Assembly: GCA_016719405.1 (NCBI GenBank)
Contig: JADJZE010000018.1
Span: 62,001 to 126,000 of the forward strand
Length of the DNA stretch: 64,000 bases
Reading direction: 5' to 3'
Source of the DNA: Candidatus Aalborgicola lynettensis
Lineage (GTDB): Bacteria; Pseudomonadota; Gammaproteobacteria; Burkholderiales; Burkholderiaceae_C
Of this stretch, positions 1-8,110 are shown piece by piece. Below the pieces are notes generated by a model. The model was not told the DNA's origin and ran no database searches. It saw nothing but the letters and a program-made list of their open reading frames with translations. Numbering within the stretch: the stretch's first letter is position 1; every line of letters begins with the position of its first letter. The position numbers were made by a program, and so were the translations under genes.

Positions 1-1256
1 GCCAAAAAATCGCTCTTGGCACGGCTGGCGGCCTCGGCGGCGGTCTTGGCCTCTTGCAGGTCTTTTTCGGCCCGCTTGCGCTCGGTAATGTCCAAAATGG
101 TGCCAATCAGGCCGGAAACGCTTCCATCCGGGCGCGTCAGGCGGGCCTTCCAGTACAGCCCGTGGCGCGTTTCGCCGGTGGCGCGGTGGGTAAAGTCACC
201 TTCGTAGGTCTGCGCACCACCGTCGCGGAACAACTCCTTGTCTTTGGCGTCCATCATGGTGGCCATGTCGCCAGGGACCAGGTCGAACACGGTTTTGCCG
301 ATCCAGTCTTTGCGCACAATGCCAAACAGCGACTCGAAGGCCTTGTTGAACTCCTGGTAGCGCCCGGCTTCGTCTTTGAGGTACAGGGCCGTCGGCAAGG
401 ATTCGATCAGCTCCTGGGTGAAGTGCAGTTGCGCGGCAACCTGCTCCTCCATCTCCTTGCGTTGGGTGATGTCGGTGCGAATGGCGATGTACTGCGCCGG
501 CAGTCCGTTCGGGTCCAGCAAGGGCACGATGGTGGCGCTAACCCAATAAAACCCGCCCGACTTTTTGCGGTTCTTGACTTCACCATGCCAGACCTTCCCG
601 GCCGTAATGGTGGCCCACAGTTCGTCAAATACCGCCGCTGGGTGTTCACCCGACCGCACGATGCGGTGGTTGGCACCCACCAACTCCTCGCGGGCATACC
701 CACTGATGTCGCAAAAGCGGTCGTTGGCGTAGGTGATGGTGCCTTGCAAGTCGGTCATGCTGACAATGGCATGCTGGTCCAGCGCGTACTTCTGGTTGGC
801 CAGATCGGTGTGTAAAAGCCGCAACTCGGATTGCTGCGTTTCCTGCTGGCGAACCATTTTTGAGACCTGGTCCACCAGCAGCGCCAGGTCGTTGGCGGGT
901 GCGCTTGCGTCCCCACCCGCAGCATCCTGGCGCAAGTGGCTGAGCAGCACCTTCAACTCGGATATGGCGGTTTCACGCGTGACCAGTTCGTCACGCAAGG
1001 TGGTATTGACCTTGATGAATTCTTCTGACGACACCTGCAGACTGCGCGTGCGCAAGGTGACATCCCGCTCAAACTGGGAGTAGGTTTGCTCTACGCGCCC
1101 CAGCAAATCGGGCAAGCCGTCGGCGATTTTCTGCAACGCAGGCGGCGCGCCGTGGGCTTGCAAAAAAACGCGCAACTGGTCGAGCTCAACGACGTGTGTT
1201 GCGTCGGGCAGTCGGTCCAGCAGGCGTTTGAGCTGGCGGGCGAGCGTGGCGTGCAT
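1..1256 (-). CDS. PAS-domain sensor histidine kinase (C-terminus beyond window)
   Basis: The frame reads leftward from an ATG at 1256 and is still open at base 1, so about 418 N-terminal residues are visible. Residues 1-130 are helical and probably coiled (RVEQTYSQFERDV). Two PAS domains follow, roughly residues 155-260 and 285-390, each ending in an ITQRKEMEE or ITERKRAEK linker. The visible end, AKSDFLA, is the usual lead-in to a HisKA dimerisation helix, so a kinase core is expected beyond the window. There is no membrane segment, which suggests a cytoplasmic sensor. It lies 28 bp downstream of the FIST gene on the same strand, and the FIST protein is its likely input partner. An in-frame TGA shortly upstream supports this start. 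Whether it is a hybrid kinase cannot be seen. Confidence 0.85.
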   Translation of the reverse strand, partial: MHATLARQLKRLLDRLPDATHVVELDQLRVFLQAHGAPPALQKIADGLPDLLGRVEQTYSQFERDVTLRTRSLQVSSEEFIKVNTTLRDELVTRETAISELKVLLSHLRQDAAGGDASAPANDLALLVDQVSKMVRQQETQQSELRLLHTDLANQKYALDQHAIVSMTDLQGTITYANDRFCDISGYAREELVGANHRIVRSGEHPAAVFDELWATITAGKVWHGEVKNRKKSGGFYWVSATIVPLLDPNGLPAQYIAIRTDITQRKEMEEQVAAQLHFTQELIESLPTALYLKDEAGRYQEFNKAFESLFGIVRKDWIGKTVFDLVPGDMATMMDAKDKELFRDGGAQTYEGDFTHRATGETRHGLYWKARLTRPDGSVSGLIGTILDITERKRAEKDLQEAKTAAEAASRAKSDFL

Positions 1257-1284
1257 GCGGTGCAGGTAGTCCGGCCCAGTGGCT

Positions 1285-2433
1285 TCAGGCCGACTCGGCG
1301 ATCCAGGTCACGGTCATGGTCTGGTTGTGCAAACGGCAGTGCGCACCGGGTGCAAACGGGCTGATTTCGCCATACGAATAAAACCCGGTGAGCAGGGTGT
1401 TTTGCCCAAACACGTCGCCCACGGCCTCAATTTCTTCGTCAATGCGGTCGCCCATGACCAGCTTGCGGCCCACACAACTCACCAGCAGCCCGATACCGCC
1501 ACCGGGGTGCGCGGCCATTTCTTTGGCGGCGTTGGCGGCGGCTTCGGCACCATCGACGAGGCGGTCGGAGCTGGCGTGCATGAGTTGCAGAAAACCGTTG
1601 GGGTCAATGTCACCGGCCAGCGTGAGGCTGCCGGAGCCCTCATCCACCGCCAAAATGGTGCGAATGACGCCGGTGGTGCTGCGCGCTTCGTTCAACATCT
1701 CAAACGGGAACAACAAGCCCGACGATGGCAGGTCTTTGGCGTAGTCGCCCAAGTATTGTTTGTACACATCGAGTGCGGGCGTGCCGTCGAGCTCAAACAG
1801 CACATTGCCCGCCGCACGGGTGACTTTGCGCAGGGTGCCAAAGGGCTCCCAGCCGCCGAACGAGCCGTGGTTGAAGCGCAGGGCATCACCACCCAGGCCC
1901 ACCGCCACCACGGCGGTGCTGGACACACCTTGCGGTGTGACGACCACCGTCTCCTGAAAGCGTGCACCGTCACCCGCCAGGCCGCCGGTAATGGCCACGT
2001 CGTCACCCAGCTCGGCACGCAAGCCGTCAATCAGCGCGCTGCCATTGATGTTGACGCCCTGCCCCAAAATGAGGACGGCGCGGGGCGTGGCGGCTTTGAG
2101 GTCCGCACCCAGACGGCGCCCGGCGTCTTCGCTGTCGTCCATGCCTTTCAAGTCGGTGGAGGCCACGGACAGCGCAACGTGGTCAAACTGGCTCAGGGTG
2201 ACGACCAGCGTGTCGTCGGCAATACCGGCGTTGGTAATTTCGCCGGCCGTGCTGCAGCCCACAATGATGGCCGCCGGGCACGTCGCCTTGAGCGTGCCAA
2301 ACAGCGTGTCCGCCTTGAGCAATTGGGGGGCACCAAAAACAAGTACCAGGTTGGCGTGGGCGGCACCGCTGACCGCAGCCAGTTTGGTGGCAAGGACGGC
2401 GACATCGTTGACGTGTACTTGTTGGGTTTTCAC
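1285..2433 (-). CDS. FIST N/C domain sensory protein
   Basis: The protein of about 382 residues matches the FIST architecture: an N-terminal FIST domain (roughly 30-230, with VGCSTAGEI and TGGLAGDGARF) and a FIST_C domain (roughly 235-375, with SYGEISPFAP and the terminal HNQTMTVTWIAE). FIST domains are predicted to bind small ligands such as amino acids and feed signalling pathways. The GTG start at 2433 is preferred because AAGGAG lies 6-7 bases upstream; the frame is open further upstream but lacks a better start. The PAS kinase follows immediately downstream, which suggests a two-gene sensory unit. No signal peptide is visible. Confidence 0.88.
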   Translation of the reverse strand: MKTQQVHVNDVAVLATKLAAVSGAAHANLVLVFGAPQLLKADTLFGTLKATCPAAIIVGCSTAGEITNAGIADDTLVVTLSQFDHVALSVASTDLKGMDDSEDAGRRLGADLKAATPRAVLILGQGVNINGSALIDGLRAELGDDVAITGGLAGDGARFQETVVVTPQGVSSTAVVAVGLGGDALRFNHGSFGGWEPFGTLRKVTRAAGNVLFELDGTPALDVYKQYLGDYAKDLPSSGLLFPFEMLNEARSTTGVIRTILAVDEGSGSLTLAGDIDPNGFLQLMHASSDRLVDGAEAAANAAKEMAAHPGGGIGLLVSCVGRKLVMGDRIDEEIEAVGDVFGQNTLLTGFYSYGEISPFAPGAHCRLHNQTMTVTWIAESA

Positions 2434-2585
2434 ACAGACTCCTTGCGTGTCAATAAAAACAATGCGAATGCAGCGAGCCGCCAAAGTACACGAATTCAGC
2501 ACCCTTGAACAGCGCTTTTACCCGCATACCCCAACCCCACTGCGGCGTTGGCATATTGCGTGTAAAGCCAACTTGCACCGCGCCC

Positions 2586-2681
2586 GTGCGGCTGGGCGGC
2601 CATGCGTTTTGCTCCGTGTCCCCCGCCCGCTGCGCGGTCTCCTCCTTTACCTGCGCAAAACGCATGGCCGCCCAGCCGCAC
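2586..2681. repeat. 27-bp perfect inverted repeat, 42-bp loop
   Basis: Bases 2586-2612 are the exact reverse complement of 2655-2681 (arms begin GTGCGGCTGGGCGG). The element lies between two genes read leftward, downstream of the DUF2145 gene and upstream of the FIST gene. There is no T-run after either arm, so it is not a textbook intrinsic terminator. It may be a REP-like mobile palindrome or a processed mRNA hairpin. Confidence 0.85.
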
Positions 2682-2700
2682 TACCACCTGCCATTACCCG

Positions 2701-3513
2701 TTACCGCATGACGGTCATGGGCTGCGTACTCAGGCCCGCCCTTGGCATCCAGGCAAACACCGAATCCACGGTCACCGTTTCAATGCGGTCTGCAAACCGC
2801 TTGCTGTTGGGATGGTCGTCAAACGCCACATTGGCCGCCGTCATGCGGGCGCCCAACCGGGTCATGGCGCCAATGGTCAGCACGCTGGGCTGGTAGTCGT
2901 GGGCATACAGCCACTTTTGTGCCTGGTCGCGGCTGGCCCAAGCGCCCGGCCCTCCCGCATCGAGCGCCATGGCCAGGGTCTCCATCGCCCACTGGTTGGA
3001 CTGCTGGTACTGCAAGCTCCACACATAACTCACCATGCTGTAGGGCCGGTGGTGCAGCGCAACCGCGCGCGCCGGGTCGGTCAGCAGCGCCAGCAGTTTG
3101 CGTTGCACCTCGGGCGTGGGCACCACCCAGGCGGCCTCAAAGCGCCACAGGTCGTCCAGAAAGAAGTCGCCCAAGCCTTGGCGGTACAGGGCCGACTCCG
3201 CCGTGCCACAGTGGTTGAGCTTGTGCAGCACACGCCACACGCTGGCGCCCTGGGCATCGCGCTGGCGGTAGGCAAAGCCCAGGTGCGAGTAGCGCAGGCC
3301 GTAGCGGCTCAGGTCTTGCCCGGCGCGCGCCAGCACCACCACGTCGGCACCGCTTTGGTCCAGCGCACGCAGGGTGCGCTCGGCCAGAGTCAGGGCGCGC
3401 TCAATGGTGGCGGTTTTGGGCGGTTGCGGCGCCGCGCAAGCCCGCCCGGCCCAGGCCGGTGCGGCCATTCCCAGCACCAGCGCCGCCAGCACGGTAGCAA
3501 ATATGGCTTTCAT
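2701..3513 (-). CDS. DUF2145 family exported protein
   Basis: The 270-residue protein starts with a classical signal peptide ending near AAPAWA (residue 22). The mature part is typical of DUF2145 proteins, with conserved segments such as LRYSHLGFAYR, HKLNHCGT and GLGDFFLDD and a terminal block around AFDDHPNSKRF. Function is not established for this family; the His and Cys residues suggest a possible hydrolase-like fold, which is inference only. Its ATG overlaps the stop of the upstream small exported protein by 4 bp (ATGA), so the two are translationally coupled. Confidence 0.8.
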   Translation of the reverse strand: MKAIFATVLAALVLGMAAPAWAGRACAAPQPPKTATIERALTLAERTLRALDQSGADVVVLARAGQDLSRYGLRYSHLGFAYRQRDAQGASVWRVLHKLNHCGTAESALYRQGLGDFFLDDLWRFEAAWVVPTPEVQRKLLALLTDPARAVALHHRPYSMVSYVWSLQYQQSNQWAMETLAMALDAGGPGAWASRDQAQKWLYAHDYQPSVLTIGAMTRLGARMTAANVAFDDHPNSKRFADRIETVTVDSVFAWMPRAGLSTQPMTVMR

Positions 3514-3992
3514 GGGGTCACCCGTTCGTTGTGCAGCAGGGCGCGGCCCAGGGCATTGGGGATAAAGGCAATCACCTCACCGGCGGCCGACAGCACGGTG
3601 CCCGCGCCAATCACACTCACCGTGACCAGCGTTCCTGCGGCCAGCGAGGCACCCGACGCAACGGCGCCCAGCACCTCCACACTGACCATGGCACCGTCCG
3701 ACGCACGGGCCAGCACATACACGGTGGCGCTGGCCGTTACCGCCACGGCCTGCACCACCAGCACCACACCGGCGGTGGACAGCAGCAGCGGCACCGCTGC
3801 CACCGCAGAAGCACCCGCCGCCGCCGAGCCCACCACCGAGGCAATGGGCATGGCCGAGAGCGCACTCAGGGCCGAGGCATCGCCGTGGCCGTGGTGATGG
3901 TGGGTATGTGCATTGGCATCGAAACTGGCTGTTGCGCACGCCAGACAAGCGCAAGCAGCTATTAAAACTGTAGCAATTCGCTGTTTCATCAT
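3510..3992 (-). CDS. Small exported His-rich hydrophobic protein
   Basis: The 160-residue protein is not recognised as a named family. It has an export signal (MMKQRIATVLIAACACLA), in which IAAC resembles a lipobox, then a His cluster HTHHHHGHGD at about residues 29-38, then two long Ala/Val/Gly-rich hydrophobic stretches that could be membrane segments. It is coupled to the DUF2145 gene by a 4-bp overlap and they probably act together. Two adjacent ATG codons (3992 and 3989) can serve as start, with GGAGAA upstream. Codons 5-20 are formed by a copy of the dispersed AGCAGCTAT repeat, so the signal peptide core is repeat-derived. Confidence 0.65.
   Translation of the reverse strand: MMKQRIATVLIAACACLACATASFDANAHTHHHHGHGDASALSALSAMPIASVVGSAAAGASAVAAVPLLLSTAGVVLVVQAVAVTASATVYVLARASDGAMVSVEVLGAVASGASLAAGTLVTVSVIGAGTVLSAAGEVIAFIPNALGRALLHNERVTP
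3932..3977 (-). repeat. Dispersed AGCAGCTAT repeat, copy 1 (in CDS)
   Basis: This copy contains TTGCGCACG, GCGCAAGCAGCTATTAAA and a closing TAGCAAT. It overlaps the signal-peptide codons of the small exported His-rich protein. Related copies are listed separately across the window. Confidence 0.75.
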
Positions 3993-4055
3993 GGTTCTCC
4001 AGTTGGGGCAGGAAAAGTGCCGCCCCGGCAGGGGCTGGCGAAGTGGGGGGCCAGG

Positions 4056-4535
4056 TTACTGACTCCGCTGGGCGTCGCGCTCCATGCGGCCTTGCCAGTG
4101 GGCTTGTTCCAGATCGGCTTCATACCGGTCACGCAGGGTTTTGGCCAGGGTGAAGGTGCTGGTAATCAGGTAGAGCCAGCTCACGCCCAGAAAGGCGCGG
4201 TAGGTGTCGTTGATCTCCATGCGCGTCAGGCCCCAGCCGGTCAGCGCCATGGCCATAAAGAAGGCACCCCACACCACGTACTTGAACAACGGTGTGTCGC
4301 CGGCGCAGCCCTGGGCCCGGGCTTTCTCAAGGTCGCGCACAAACTTGGCCAGCACAAAGGCGGCCGAGAGGCAGAAGAAGTAACCCATGACCATGAACGC
4401 GCGGTCCAGCTCGGTGCCGGGCAAATAGGCCAAGCCCACGCCGCACAAAAACACCGCCAGGCCAAAGGACACCCAGACCTGCAGCGTCCAGGCGGACGAG
4501 TCACGGTGAATCAAAGGGTGTTTGGGGGTTTGCAT
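4056..4535 (-). CDS. YiaA/YiaB family inner membrane protein
   Basis: The predicted product of about 159 residues has four hydrophobic segments and the two-helix signature of the YiaA/YiaB family, for example FLCGVGLAYLP followed by LDRAFMVMGYFFCLSAAFVL, repeated in a second half. The family is of unknown function in the inner membrane. The ATG at 4535 is preferred; the frame is open to a TTG at 4571 that would add 12 residues. It is transcribed away from the TPR gene, and two palindromes lie in the shared upstream region. Confidence 0.8.
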   Translation of the reverse strand: MQTPKHPLIHRDSSAWTLQVWVSFGLAVFLCGVGLAYLPGTELDRAFMVMGYFFCLSAAFVLAKFVRDLEKARAQGCAGDTPLFKYVVWGAFFMAMALTGWGLTRMEINDTYRAFLGVSWLYLITSTFTLAKTLRDRYEADLEQAHWQGRMERDAQRSQ

Positions 4536-4600
4536 AGTGGCGCCATCGCTTTCGGTTGTTGATGGACGCAACTGTAGGCGGGAGGCGGCAAAGAAGAATC

Positions 4601-4624
4601 AATTATCAAGTCCAGTTGATAATT
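4601..4624. promoter_or_regulatory. Palindrome A, TATCAA/TTGATA operator candidate
   Basis: Arms AATTATCAA (4601-4609) and TTGATAATT (4616-4624) are exact reverse complements around a 6-bp centre. Located upstream of the YiaA/B-like gene, in the divergent promoter region. Confidence 0.55.
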
Positions 4625-4633
4625 TATGAACTT

Positions 4634-4656
4634 AGAGTATCAAAATTTGATACTCT
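4634..4656. promoter_or_regulatory. Palindrome B, TATCAA/TTGATA operator candidate
   Basis: Arms AGAGTATCAAA (4634-4644) and TTTGATACTCT (4646-4656) are exact reverse complements around one base. It shares the TATCAA half-site with palindrome A, 9 bp away, which suggests a dimeric regulator bound at two sites. Confidence 0.6.
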
Positions 4657-4872
4657 GTTCACCAGCAAAAACACCCACCGGCGCACCATCAACCTGCACC
4701 AGATAGCAGGCACCAGGTAGCAGGCACATGGCATCGGGTGCCAGCCCAACAGTTGAAATTATTTTTACCTGCACTGCATCCAGGCGCCGTTATGCTGCGT
4801 TCAACCCTCAGGAGGCAAGGGTGTTACCTTGCAATCTGGCCCCTCCCGGCAACCCCTCACACGAAAGTTTGT

Positions 4873-5403
4873 ATGAAAAACACACACCGATCCCTGACCA
4901 TGACCCTGTTCCTGTGCCTCTGCGGCGCCGCATTTGCTGCCGGCGGGGGTGGTGGTGGCAGCAGTGGCGGAATGGGCGGCGGCAGCAGTAGCGCGGGCGG
5001 CGGTGGCGGGGGTGGCTATGCCGCCCCGTCGCAAGACCCGGTCATGCGCGACGCACGCAACGCCATTGCGCTGAAAGACTGGCTGGGCGCACAAAAAGTA
5101 CTCCAGGCCGCGCTGGCCGACTCACCCCACTTTGCCGATTACCACAACCTGTATGCCTACGCGGTGCGCAAAGGCCCCAACCCCGATATGGCGCTGGTAT
5201 TCAAGCACTACACCGAAGCGCTGCGCATCAACCCCCGCCACCTGGACGCACTGGAATACATGGGCGAAGCCTATCTGTCGGTCCACCAGCCGGACAAAGC
5301 CAAAGAAAATCTGCAACGGCTCGATAGCCTGTGTTTCTTCGGTTGCGAGCAGTACCGCGAGTTGAAGCAAGCCATTGCCACGTACGAGGCCGGTCGGCGG
5401 TAA
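4873..5403 (+). CDS. Exported Gly-rich TPR-like protein
   Basis: The start at 4873 gives a 176-residue protein with a signal peptide ending near CGAAFA (residue 22). A Gly/Ser-rich linker follows (about 23-55), then helical TPR-like repeats (about 58-170), including MALVFKHYTEALRINPRH and LDALEYMGEAYLSVHQPDKA. TPR folds mediate protein-protein contacts; here the location is periplasmic. Cys residues in LCFFGCEQ near the C-terminus could form a disulfide. The frame is open upstream, but that extension lacks a signal peptide. A 9-bp-stem hairpin follows the stop. Confidence 0.75.
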   Translation: MKNTHRSLTMTLFLCLCGAAFAAGGGGGGSSGGMGGGSSSAGGGGGGGYAAPSQDPVMRDARNAIALKDWLGAQKVLQAALADSPHFADYHNLYAYAVRKGPNPDMALVFKHYTEALRINPRHLDALEYMGEAYLSVHQPDKAKENLQRLDSLCFFGCEQYRELKQAIATYEAGRR

Positions 5404-5744
5404 ATTGACCGCAATCTTTCGAAACACGCTGCGCCGATCGACACATTGGTGTCGATCAAGGTGCGAGAAGCTGGCAACCATTGTTGCCTAGCCGTTTTAT
5501 ATCTTCAGCAAGTTCCAAAACTGCAGCTGGCACCTCAAACCTATACTTTGGCCCGGAAAGCCAACTCCTTTCAGCCAGATCAAAAAACCACAACACGCAG
5601 GCCGACTACAGTTGACATCGCTCGTCATGTGTGGCGCGCGGATGCTTCTCCGGCGTTCGATTTCCAGTCCAATCTACCCAGACGAGATTTAATGCCTCTG
5701 GCATGGGAGGACACTGGACTACCAACTGTAAACAAGGAACTTTG
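5404..5744. other. Intergenic region before PEP-CTERM gene
   Basis: This 341-bp stretch holds a strong hairpin at 5436-5457 and otherwise no supported gene. It presumably contains the promoter of the PEP-CTERM gene. AAGGAAC lies just before that gene's start. Confidence 0.55.
5436..5457 (+). terminator. Hairpin downstream of TPR gene
   Basis: GATCGACAC, loop ATTG, GTGTCGATC: a perfect 9-bp stem starting 33 bp after the TPR stop. No T-run follows, so termination is uncertain; it could be an operator or an mRNA 3' stabiliser. Confidence 0.4.
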
Positions 5745-6560
5745 ATGAAACTCAATAAACTCACCACTGCCATTTTCGGCACATTGGCTTCGCTTTGCAT
5801 GGCAGGTTCGGTTCATGCAGCCAACGTATTGGTTACCCAGTACGACTACGAAACATCAAAGTACGACCAAATGGCCGCCACCTTGACCGCAGCGGGCAAT
5901 ACCGTCGACGTGGTGGATGCCAAAGTCGCCGGGAATTTGGCTTCCGCGCTAGGTTCCAAGAGCTACGATCAAGTGTATCTTTGGGATCTAACCGGCAGTT
6001 CCTATCTCGGAGGCAGCGACCTCACCGCCTTGTCGAGTTTCTGGTCGGGTCACAAGGGCCTGGTCGTTGACAGCCGCTCCTATGGCTACTATTACCAGGG
6101 CGACAACGCTTCGGAAATGGCCTTGCTGCAGAACGTGTCCAACAACTTCAAACTCACCGGCGGCGGTGTTTGGGTCGGCACTGATCACAATCCGGATTGG
6201 ACAAACAACGGAAACGCATTTCTGTCGGAAATTGGCGTAAACACGGTGACGGGCAATTACAGCGATGCAGTGAACTACGCCGACCCATCGTCGGTGCTGT
6301 TGGCTGGCGTGACGCCGACCGCACTGTGGGGCGGAGGCCAATCTATCGGCAAAGCGCCGCTGGGCCTGCAACCCAATGGCATCACGATGTATCTGCACTA
6401 TGGTCACATCGCCACATCTGGCGCAGTACTGCCGTACATCTCGGCCAGCTTCCCACTGGCTGGCCCCGTCCCCGAACCCGAAACCTACGCCATGCTGCTC
6501 GCCGGCCTGGGCGTAATGGGCGCCGTAGCGCGCCGCCGCAAGGCCAACAAGCAAGCCTGA
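5745..6560 (+). CDS. PEP-CTERM sorting domain protein 1
   Basis: The 271-residue protein begins with a signal peptide (to about GSVHA, residue 26) and ends with a PEP-CTERM anchor: VPEPETYAM, a hydrophobic helix LLAGLGVMGAV, then ARRRK. Such proteins are processed by an exosortase (EpsH) and displayed or secreted with exopolysaccharide. The body (VLVTQYDYETSKYDQM, VYLWDLTGSSYLGG, LVVDSRSYGYY) looks like a Rossmann-like or glutamine-amidotransferase-like fold, inferred only from strand-helix rhythm. ATG at 5745 is favoured by AAGGAAC upstream. A strong terminator follows. No exosortase gene is present in the window. Confidence 0.85.
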   Translation: MKLNKLTTAIFGTLASLCMAGSVHAANVLVTQYDYETSKYDQMAATLTAAGNTVDVVDAKVAGNLASALGSKSYDQVYLWDLTGSSYLGGSDLTALSSFWSGHKGLVVDSRSYGYYYQGDNASEMALLQNVSNNFKLTGGGVWVGTDHNPDWTNNGNAFLSEIGVNTVTGNYSDAVNYADPSSVLLAGVTPTALWGGGQSIGKAPLGLQPNGITMYLHYGHIATSGAVLPYISASFPLAGPVPEPETYAMLLAGLGVMGAVARRRKANKQA

Positions 6561-6581
6561 TCCCATTCAGCGTCCTGCCAA

Positions 6582-6608
6582 CGGCACCTTTAGGGTGCCG
6601 TTTTTTTT
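6582..6608 (+). terminator. Rho-independent terminator after PEP-CTERM gene 1
   Basis: Stem CGGCACC / GGTGCCG with loop TTTAG is followed by eight T residues (6601-6608), 21 bp after the stop codon. Confidence 0.88.
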
Positions 6609-6701
6609 GGTATGCACCGTGATGGCACGCCGCACGCTGACCACATTCGTGCCAGAAGGTTTGGGTCGGATTAACTGGCCTGTGGGCCGCAACACACCGG
6701 C

Positions 6702-8102
6702 CTATTTTTTCCCCAACACCGCCACCACCGCCTGCGCCGTGCGCGCAGCCGCCCCCCGGTGCGCCAGGCCCAACGAACGCGCAGCGCTGCGCGCCTGTTC
6801 CAGTTCCAACGGCGACTGCACCAAAGCCAGCGCCTGCGCCACCGCCCGGGGCAAATCTGGCACCGCCCACGCAGCCCCCGCTTCGCTGGCCAGCTCCGCT
6901 GCCTGGGCAAAGTTGAAGGTGTGCGGGCCCATCACCACCGGGCACTCGCAGGCGGCGGCTTCAATCAGGTTCTGCCCGCCCAGCGGCGCAAAGCTGCCAC
7001 CCAACAAGGCGCAATCGGTAAGGCCGTAGTACAACGCCATCTCACCCAGCGAATCACCCAGCCAGATGTCAGCCGCCACCGGCTCCGTCGCCCAGCTGCT
7101 GCGCCGGGATACGGAGAAACCGGCCTCGCGGCACCGCTGCGCCACTTCGTCAAAACGCTGCGGGTGGCGCGGCACGATCAGCCACTGCACTTGATCTGCT
7201 ATTGTTTTCGTAGCTGCTTGCGCACGCGGGACGTGCGGAAATGGCACTTTTTGCTTCAAACATTGCAGCAGCATTTGCTCTTCGCCTTCGCGCGAACTGG
7301 CAAACAGCAGCACGGCACGGCGCTGCGTGGCGTGCCAGGCGCGGCCCTGGGCCAGTTGCCGGGCGTCGGGCGTGGCGTCGAACTTGAAGTTGCCCAGCAC
7401 GCCACGCACCGGCGCGCCGAGTTGGGCCAGGCGCGCGGCGTCGGCATCGGTCTGCGCCCACACGGCCTGCAAGGCGGCGTAGGCCGGGCGCGCCAGCCAG
7501 GCCAGGCGTTGTGCCTGGCGCAGCGATTTGGCGCTGAGGCGGGCGTTGACCAGGCACAGCGCAATGTGCGCCTGCGCGCAGGCGGCCACCATGTTGGGCC
7601 AGACTTCGGTTTCCACCAGCAGGCCCACATCGGGTTGGCCCCAGGCCAGAAAACGCCGCACGGCGCCGGGTGTGTCCCACGGCTGCCAGACCTGCACATC
7701 GCCCGGCTGCAACAGGCTGTGGCCCTGCACGCGCCCGGTGGCAGTGCCGTGGGTCAGCAGCAGACGCATGCCCGGCAACTGGGCGCGCAATTGCGCCACC
7801 AGCGTGGCGGCGGCGCGCGTTTCACCCAGCGAGACGGCGTGCACCCAGACGGTGACTGGGCGCTGCGGCAGCGCCGATGCCTCTGGAGACTCTGGTGCCC
7901 CGGGAGCATGGGCAGCACCGGGTGCACCGGGTGCGGGAACCGCATTGGTATTGAGGGCCGTGGCAGCGGGCGCCGCGTAATAACCCCAGCGCTCGGCCAT
8001 GGCCTCGCCGTACACCGGCTCGGCGACGGCGCGGCGGCGCAGCTTGCGCACCAGCAGGGGCTGGGCGAACCACAACAACAGGGAATAGAGCCAGCGGGTC
8101 AC
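6702..8102 (-). CDS. waaA: 3-deoxy-D-manno-octulosonic acid (KDO) transferase
   Basis: The enzyme transfers KDO from CMP-KDO to lipid A at the inner membrane. Family blocks are clear: an N-terminal membrane anchor (RWLYSLLLWFAQPLLV), HAVSLGETRAA, ETEVWPNM, LVNARLS, GNFKFD, and the C-terminal GT-B motif LGGSFAPLGGQNLIEA. GTG at 8102 is chosen because it directly precedes the anchor and lies 8 bp after the waaC stop; the open frame reaches 8156. Two features are unusual: a Pro/Ala/Gly-rich insert at about residues 42-72 and a segment at about 286-303 encoded by a dispersed repeat (QKVPFPHVPRAQAATKTIAD). It is the last gene of the phosphohexomutase-waaC-waaA operon. Confidence 0.92.
   Translation of the reverse strand: MTRWLYSLLLWFAQPLLVRKLRRRAVAEPVYGEAMAERWGYYAAPAATALNTNAVPAPGAPGAAHAPGAPESPEASALPQRPVTVWVHAVSLGETRAAATLVAQLRAQLPGMRLLLTHGTATGRVQGHSLLQPGDVQVWQPWDTPGAVRRFLAWGQPDVGLLVETEVWPNMVAACAQAHIALCLVNARLSAKSLRQAQRLAWLARPAYAALQAVWAQTDADAARLAQLGAPVRGVLGNFKFDATPDARQLAQGRAWHATQRRAVLLFASSREGEEQMLLQCLKQKVPFPHVPRAQAATKTIADQVQWLIVPRHPQRFDEVAQRCREAGFSVSRRSSWATEPVAADIWLGDSLGEMALYYGLTDCALLGGSFAPLGGQNLIEAAACECPVVMGPHTFNFAQAAELASEAGAAWAVPDLPRAVAQALALVQSPLELEQARSAARSLGLAHRGAAARTAQAVVAVLGKK
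7195..7248 (+). repeat. Dispersed AGCAGCTAT repeat, copy 2 (inside waaA)
   Basis: TCTGCTATTGTTTTCGTAGC followed by TGCTTGCGCACG and a GC-rich second half. It is fully inside the waaA reading frame and preserves it. Confidence 0.75.
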
Positions 8103-8110
8103 CCACAGCC

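Larger units (their letters stand above)
4536..4872. other. Divergent intergenic region with two palindromes
   Basis: This 337-bp gap separates the divergent yiaA/B-like gene and the TPR gene. It contains two AT-rich palindromes sharing TATCAA/TTGATA half-sites (4601-4624 and 4634-4656). The rest (about 4660-4870) shows a short repeated GCAGGCAC run and no convincing gene. Confidence 0.6.

Noticed and set aside
1279..2508. 409-codon frame antisense to the FIST gene
   Set aside because: Shadow of a real gene; no protein-like blocks, while the minus strand encodes clear FIST motifs.
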